From Citrobacter freundii ATCC 8090 = MTCC 1658 = NBRC 12681 (GTDB lineage: Bacteria; Pseudomonadota; Gammaproteobacteria; Enterobacterales; Enterobacteriaceae): a DNA stretch of 64,000 bases. Under the pieces are notes generated by a model that did no database searches, was not told the DNA's origin, and saw nothing but the letters and a program-made list of their open reading frames with translations. Each line of letters opens with the position of its first letter. Position 1 is the stretch's first letter. The DNA lies in NCBI RefSeq assembly GCF_011064845.1, contig NZ_CP049015.1, forward strand, positions 1,178,001 to 1,242,000. The letters are read 5' to 3'. The position numbers were made by a program, and so were the translations under genes. Of this stretch, positions 59,225-64,000 are shown piece after piece.

Positions 59225-60043
59225 ATGGCTCGTCTGGCTGCATTTGATATGGATGGCACCCTTTTGATGCCGAATCACCATTTAGGTGACGAAACGCTTT
59301 CAACGCTGGCGCGCCTGCGTGAACGCGATATCACCCTGACATTTGCCACTGGCCGCCATGTGCTGGAAATGCGCCACATTTTGGGTTCTATTTCACTGGA
59401 CGCCTTTTTGATCACCGGTAACGGCACGCGCATTCACTCTCTTGAGGGCGATGTGTTGCACCGTCAGGATCTGGATCCGAATGTTGCGGATATCGTGTTA
59501 CATCAGAAATGGGATACCACCGCCAGCATGCATGTCTTTAATGACAACGGTTGGTTTACCGGACAAGAGATCCCCTCGCTGCTACAGGCGCATGTGTATA
59601 GCGGATTTCGCTACCAGATCGTCGATGTGAAACGTATTCCGGCTCATCAGGTAACGAAGATCTGTTTCTGCGGCGATCATGAGTCTCTGATCCAGTTGCG
59701 CATTCAACTGAATGAAGCGCTGGGAGAACAGGCGAATCTCTGTTTCTCCGCGGTTGATTGCCTTGAGGTACTACCGCTGGGCTGTAACAAAGGATCCGCG
59801 CTGGCGGTATTGAGTGACCACTTAGGATATTCAATGTCCGAGTGTATGGCGTTTGGCGATGCTATGAACGATCGCGAAATGTTAGGCAGCGTTGGGCGCG
59901 GCCTGATTATGGGTAACGCAATGCCGCAACTGATGGCTGAACTGCCTCATTTATCGGTGATTGGACATTGCCGTAATCAGGCGGTGTCACACTTTTTGAC
60001 GCATTGGCTGGATAATCCGCATCTACCTTATTCCCCCGAATGA
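59225..60043 (+). CDS. cof: Cof, HAD-family HMP-PP phosphatase
   Basis: Haloacid-dehalogenase-type phosphatase (272 aa, Cof subfamily IIB) acting on 4-amino-2-methyl-5-hydroxymethylpyrimidine pyrophosphate and related phosphates; in E. coli it affects thiamine analog sensitivity. Motif I is FDMDGTLL, motif [14 protein letters not shown] 59225 after GTGGAGAAAGAA. Divergent from ybaE. Strong terminator follows. Confidence 0.95.
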   Translation: MARLAAFDMDGTLLMPNHHLGDETLSTLARLRERDITLTFATGRHVLEMRHILGSISLDAFLITGNGTRIHSLEGDVLHRQDLDPNVADIVLHQKWDTTASMHVFNDNGWFTGQEIPSLLQAHVYSGFRYQIVDVKRIPAHQVTKICFCGDHESLIQLRIQLNEALGEQANLCFSAVDCLEVLPLGCNKGSALAVLSDHLGYSMSECMAFGDAMNDREMLGSVGRGLIMGNAMPQLMAELPHLSVIGHCRNQAVSHFLTHWLDNPHLPYSPE

Positions 60044-60056
60044 GAGATCCCTTCCA

Positions 60057-60089
60057 GCAAGCCAGACTTCGCGTCTGGCTTTTTTTTGT
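60057..60089 (+). terminator. Rho-independent terminator of cof
   Basis: AAGCCAGAC and GTCTGGCTT pair around TTCGC, followed by a T run on the plus strand. cdsH converges on it; the minus strand has no T run. Confidence 0.9.
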
Positions 60090-60093
60090 CTGC

Positions 60094-61149
60094 TTAATGT
60101 GTATTCAGCAACTGGGCAAGTTCCACTTTCCACGGCGTTAAATCACCGATGTGCGCGTCAACCCATTGCGGGTTGTAGTAGGTTTCCAGATAGCGTTCAC
60201 CGCTGTCGCAGAGCAGCGTCACCAGTGAACCGGTTTCTCCGGCGTTGCGCATGCGCGCGGCAAGTTGCAGCGTTCCCCACATGTTAGTGCCGGTTGAGGC
60301 ACCGACTTTACGACCCAACTGCGTTTCCAGCCAGTGCGCGGTAGCCACGCTGGCGGCATCCGGCACGCGCAGCATTTCATCGACCACGTCAGGAATGAAA
60401 GAGGGTTCTACGCGCGGACGCCCGATACCTTCAATTTTGCTTCCTACCGGGCTGCGCAATGTCGCATCGCGATCCTGCCAGAAGGGCAGAAAAACCGAAT
60501 TCTCCGGATCCACTACCATCAGGCGAGTATCGTAGCCCTGACAGCGGATATAGCGGCCAATGGTTGCTGAGGTGCCGCCGGTGCCAGCGCTCATCACGAT
60601 ATGGCGGGGAACGGGATTGGGCTCGCACTGCATCTGACGAAAGATGCTGTCGGCAATATTATTATTGCCACGCCAGTCGGTGGCGCGCTCAGCATAAGTG
60701 AACTGGTCCATGTAATGACCGTTCAGTTCACGCGCCAATTGTTCAGAGGCCGCGTAGATTTCGCAGGCGCTTTGCACGAAATGACAGCGACCGCCGTAAA
60801 ATTCAATCTGTTCAACTTTACGTTTCGCCGTACAGGAAGGCATGACGGCAATAAACGGCAGCCCTAACAGTCGAGCGAAATAAGCCTCAGATACCGCCGT
60901 TGAACCGGACGATGATTCAATGATGGTGGTGCCTTCTTTGATCCAGCCATTGCACAATCCGTACAGAAACAGTGAGCGCGCCAGACGATGCTTCAGGCTC
61001 CCGGTCGGATGCGTGCTCTCATCTTTTAAATAGATCTGAATGCCCGGAAACGCCGGTAGCGACAGACGAATGAGATGTGTATCTGCAGAACGCTGATAAT
61101 CCGCGTTGATTTCATTGATGGCGTTTTTAACCCAGGAGCTATTCATCAT
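60094..61149 (-). CDS. cdsH: CdsH, L-cysteine desulfhydrase
   Basis: Pyridoxal-phosphate enzyme (351 aa) of the cysteine synthase-like fold II family, closest from memory to Salmonella CdsH, which breaks L-cysteine to pyruvate, ammonia and sulfide. The PLP Lys is expected as Lys53 in [11 protein letters not shown]; the phosphate-binding loop is [15 protein letters not shown] 61149 (with 61146 an alternative) gives the Salmonella length; the longer frame to 61170 lacks a better ribosome-binding site. It is divergent from the cysteine-responsive regulator decR, and E. coli K-12 lacks it here. Detoxification of excess cysteine is the likely role. Confidence 0.87.
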   Translation of the reverse strand: MMNSSWVKNAINEINADYQRSADTHLIRLSLPAFPGIQIYLKDESTHPTGSLKHRLARSLFLYGLCNGWIKEGTTIIESSSGSTAVSEAYFARLLGLPFIAVMPSCTAKRKVEQIEFYGGRCHFVQSACEIYAASEQLARELNGHYMDQFTYAERATDWRGNNNIADSIFRQMQCEPNPVPRHIVMSAGTGGTSATIGRYIRCQGYDTRLMVVDPENSVFLPFWQDRDATLRSPVGSKIEGIGRPRVEPSFIPDVVDEMLRVPDAASVATAHWLETQLGRKVGASTGTNMWGTLQLAARMRNAGETGSLVTLLCDSGERYLETYYNPQWVDAHIGDLTPWKVELAQLLNTH

Positions 61150-61228
61150 TAATAAATATCCATTTGTCATTTTGTGCCCAGAATAGCGAAAAGCACGGAA
61201 AAAATTGTTGCCATTTAGCCTTTAAAAT

Positions 61229-61249
61229 AGAATGTAAGTAGAAAATTCT
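61229..61249. promoter_or_regulatory. Candidate DecR operator (weak)
   Basis: AGAAT (61229–61233) and ATTCT (61245–61249) are inverted repeats 11 bp apart just before decR, in the 116-bp gap shared with cdsH. Lrp/AsnC regulators bind such AT-rich half sites. The assignment is a guess. Confidence 0.3.
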
Positions 61250-61265
61250 TCTCTGTGGAGTGGAT

Positions 61266-61724
61266 ATGCTAGACAAAATTGACCGTAAGCTGCTTGGCTT
61301 ACTGCAACAGGACTGCACCCTTTCTTTGCAGGCGTTAGCAGATGCCGTTAATCTGACTACCACTCCCTGTTGGAAACGCCTCAAACGGCTCGAGGATGAT
61401 GGTGTTCTGCTGGGCAGAGTCGCCTTGCTGGATCCGGAAAAACTGGGGCTGGGCTTAACCGCGTTTGTGCTGATCAAAACTCAGCATCACAGCAGCGAAT
61501 GGTATTGCCGCTTTGTCACTGAAGTGACCGGAATGCCCGAGGTTCTGGGGTTCTGGCGTATGGCAGGGGAGTATGATTACCTGATGCGAGTGCAGGTCGC
61601 TGATATGAAAAGCTACGATGAATTTTATAAGCGCCTGGTGAACAGCGTACCGGGCCTGTCTGACGTCACCTCCAGCTTTGCCATGGAACAGATTAAATAC
61701 ACAACTGCTCTCCCTATTGAATAA
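61266..61724 (+). CDS. decR: DecR (YbaO), Lrp-family cysteine-responsive regulator
   Basis: Lrp/AsnC-type regulator (152 aa). N-terminal HTH (about 1–60, [24 protein letters not shown]), C-terminal RAM ligand domain (about 65–145). In E. coli DecR activates the cyuPA cysteine-detoxification operon; in Salmonella its homologue controls cdsH, which matches the layout here. ATG 61266 gives the E. coli start [10 protein letters not shown]; a GTG two codons earlier is possible. mdlA begins 44 nt downstream. Confidence 0.95.
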   Translation: MLDKIDRKLLGLLQQDCTLSLQALADAVNLTTTPCWKRLKRLEDDGVLLGRVALLDPEKLGLGLTAFVLIKTQHHSSEWYCRFVTEVTGMPEVLGFWRMAGEYDYLMRVQVADMKSYDEFYKRLVNSVPGLSDVTSSFAMEQIKYTTALPIE

Positions 61725-61768
61725 TTCTCCCGGCGCTTATTGCCGGAAATTTTGTCAGGACATAACGC

Positions 61769-64000
<2,232 letters not shown>

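Overview
This window is a chromosomal segment from a member of the Enterobacteriaceae. Gene order is that of the E. coli/Salmonella sbcC–mdlB region. Most products match E. coli K-12 proteins in length and motifs, as judged from memory. Three features point to a Citrobacter-like genome rather than E. coli: a tsaA-type peroxiredoxin beside acpH, a cysteine desulfhydrase gene (cdsH) divergent from decR, and no yajD between secF and tsx. Species cannot be fixed from sequence reading alone. All complete genes look intact; only sbcC (left edge) and mdlB (right edge) are cut by the window.

Layout. 1–3.9 kb: sbcDC nuclease genes (minus strand), divergent from the phoBR phosphate two-component system with a Pho box between. 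4.2–9.0 kb: brnQ and proY (amino-acid permeases) and malZ (maltodextrin glucosidase). 9.0–13.4 kb: accessory block of a LysR-type regulator divergent from an isochorismatase-like hydrolase, a membrane-anchored ABM-domain protein and a YtcJ-like amidohydrolase, with an ERIC repeat inside it. 13.5–14.9 kb: tsaA peroxiredoxin, with a candidate OxyR promoter, and acpH. 15.0–20.4 kb: queA-tgt-yajC-secD-secF (queuosine tRNA modification and protein export). 20.5–21.7 kb: a VOC-domain gene and a WYL-type regulator preceded by a perfect palindrome. 21.7–27.7 kb: tsx, yajI, then nrdR-ribD-ribE-nusB-thiL-pgpA. 27.8–31.9 kb: yajO, dxs, ispA, xseB (isoprenoid precursors). 32.0–38.3 kb: thiI, an unidentified Cys-rich exported protein, yajL, panE, yajQ, yajR. 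38.5–45.8 kb: the cyoABCDE cytochrome bo3 operon, ampG and yajG. 46.1–56.6 kb: bolA and the proteostasis cluster tig-clpP-clpX-lon-hupB-ppiD, then ybaV and fadM. 56.7–64 kb: queC, ybaE, cof, cdsH, decR, mdlA and the start of mdlB.

Several groups form functional units. queA, tgt and queC all serve queuosine synthesis. nrdR-ribD-ribE-nusB is the classic riboflavin/NusB operon. tig, clpPX, lon and ppiD cover nascent-chain folding, regulated proteolysis and periplasmic folding, with sigma-32-like promoters visible before clpP and lon. Six REP/BIME clusters and one ERIC element occupy the intergenic gaps; no rRNA, tRNA, IS element, prophage or CRISPR array was seen.

Nothing in the window clearly qualifies as a new defence or mobile system. 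The best leads are the 9.0–13.4 kb catabolic/detoxification block, the palindrome-controlled VOC/WYL pair, the OxyR-like site before tsaA, and the uncharacterised exported Cys-rich protein at 33.6–34.6 kb.
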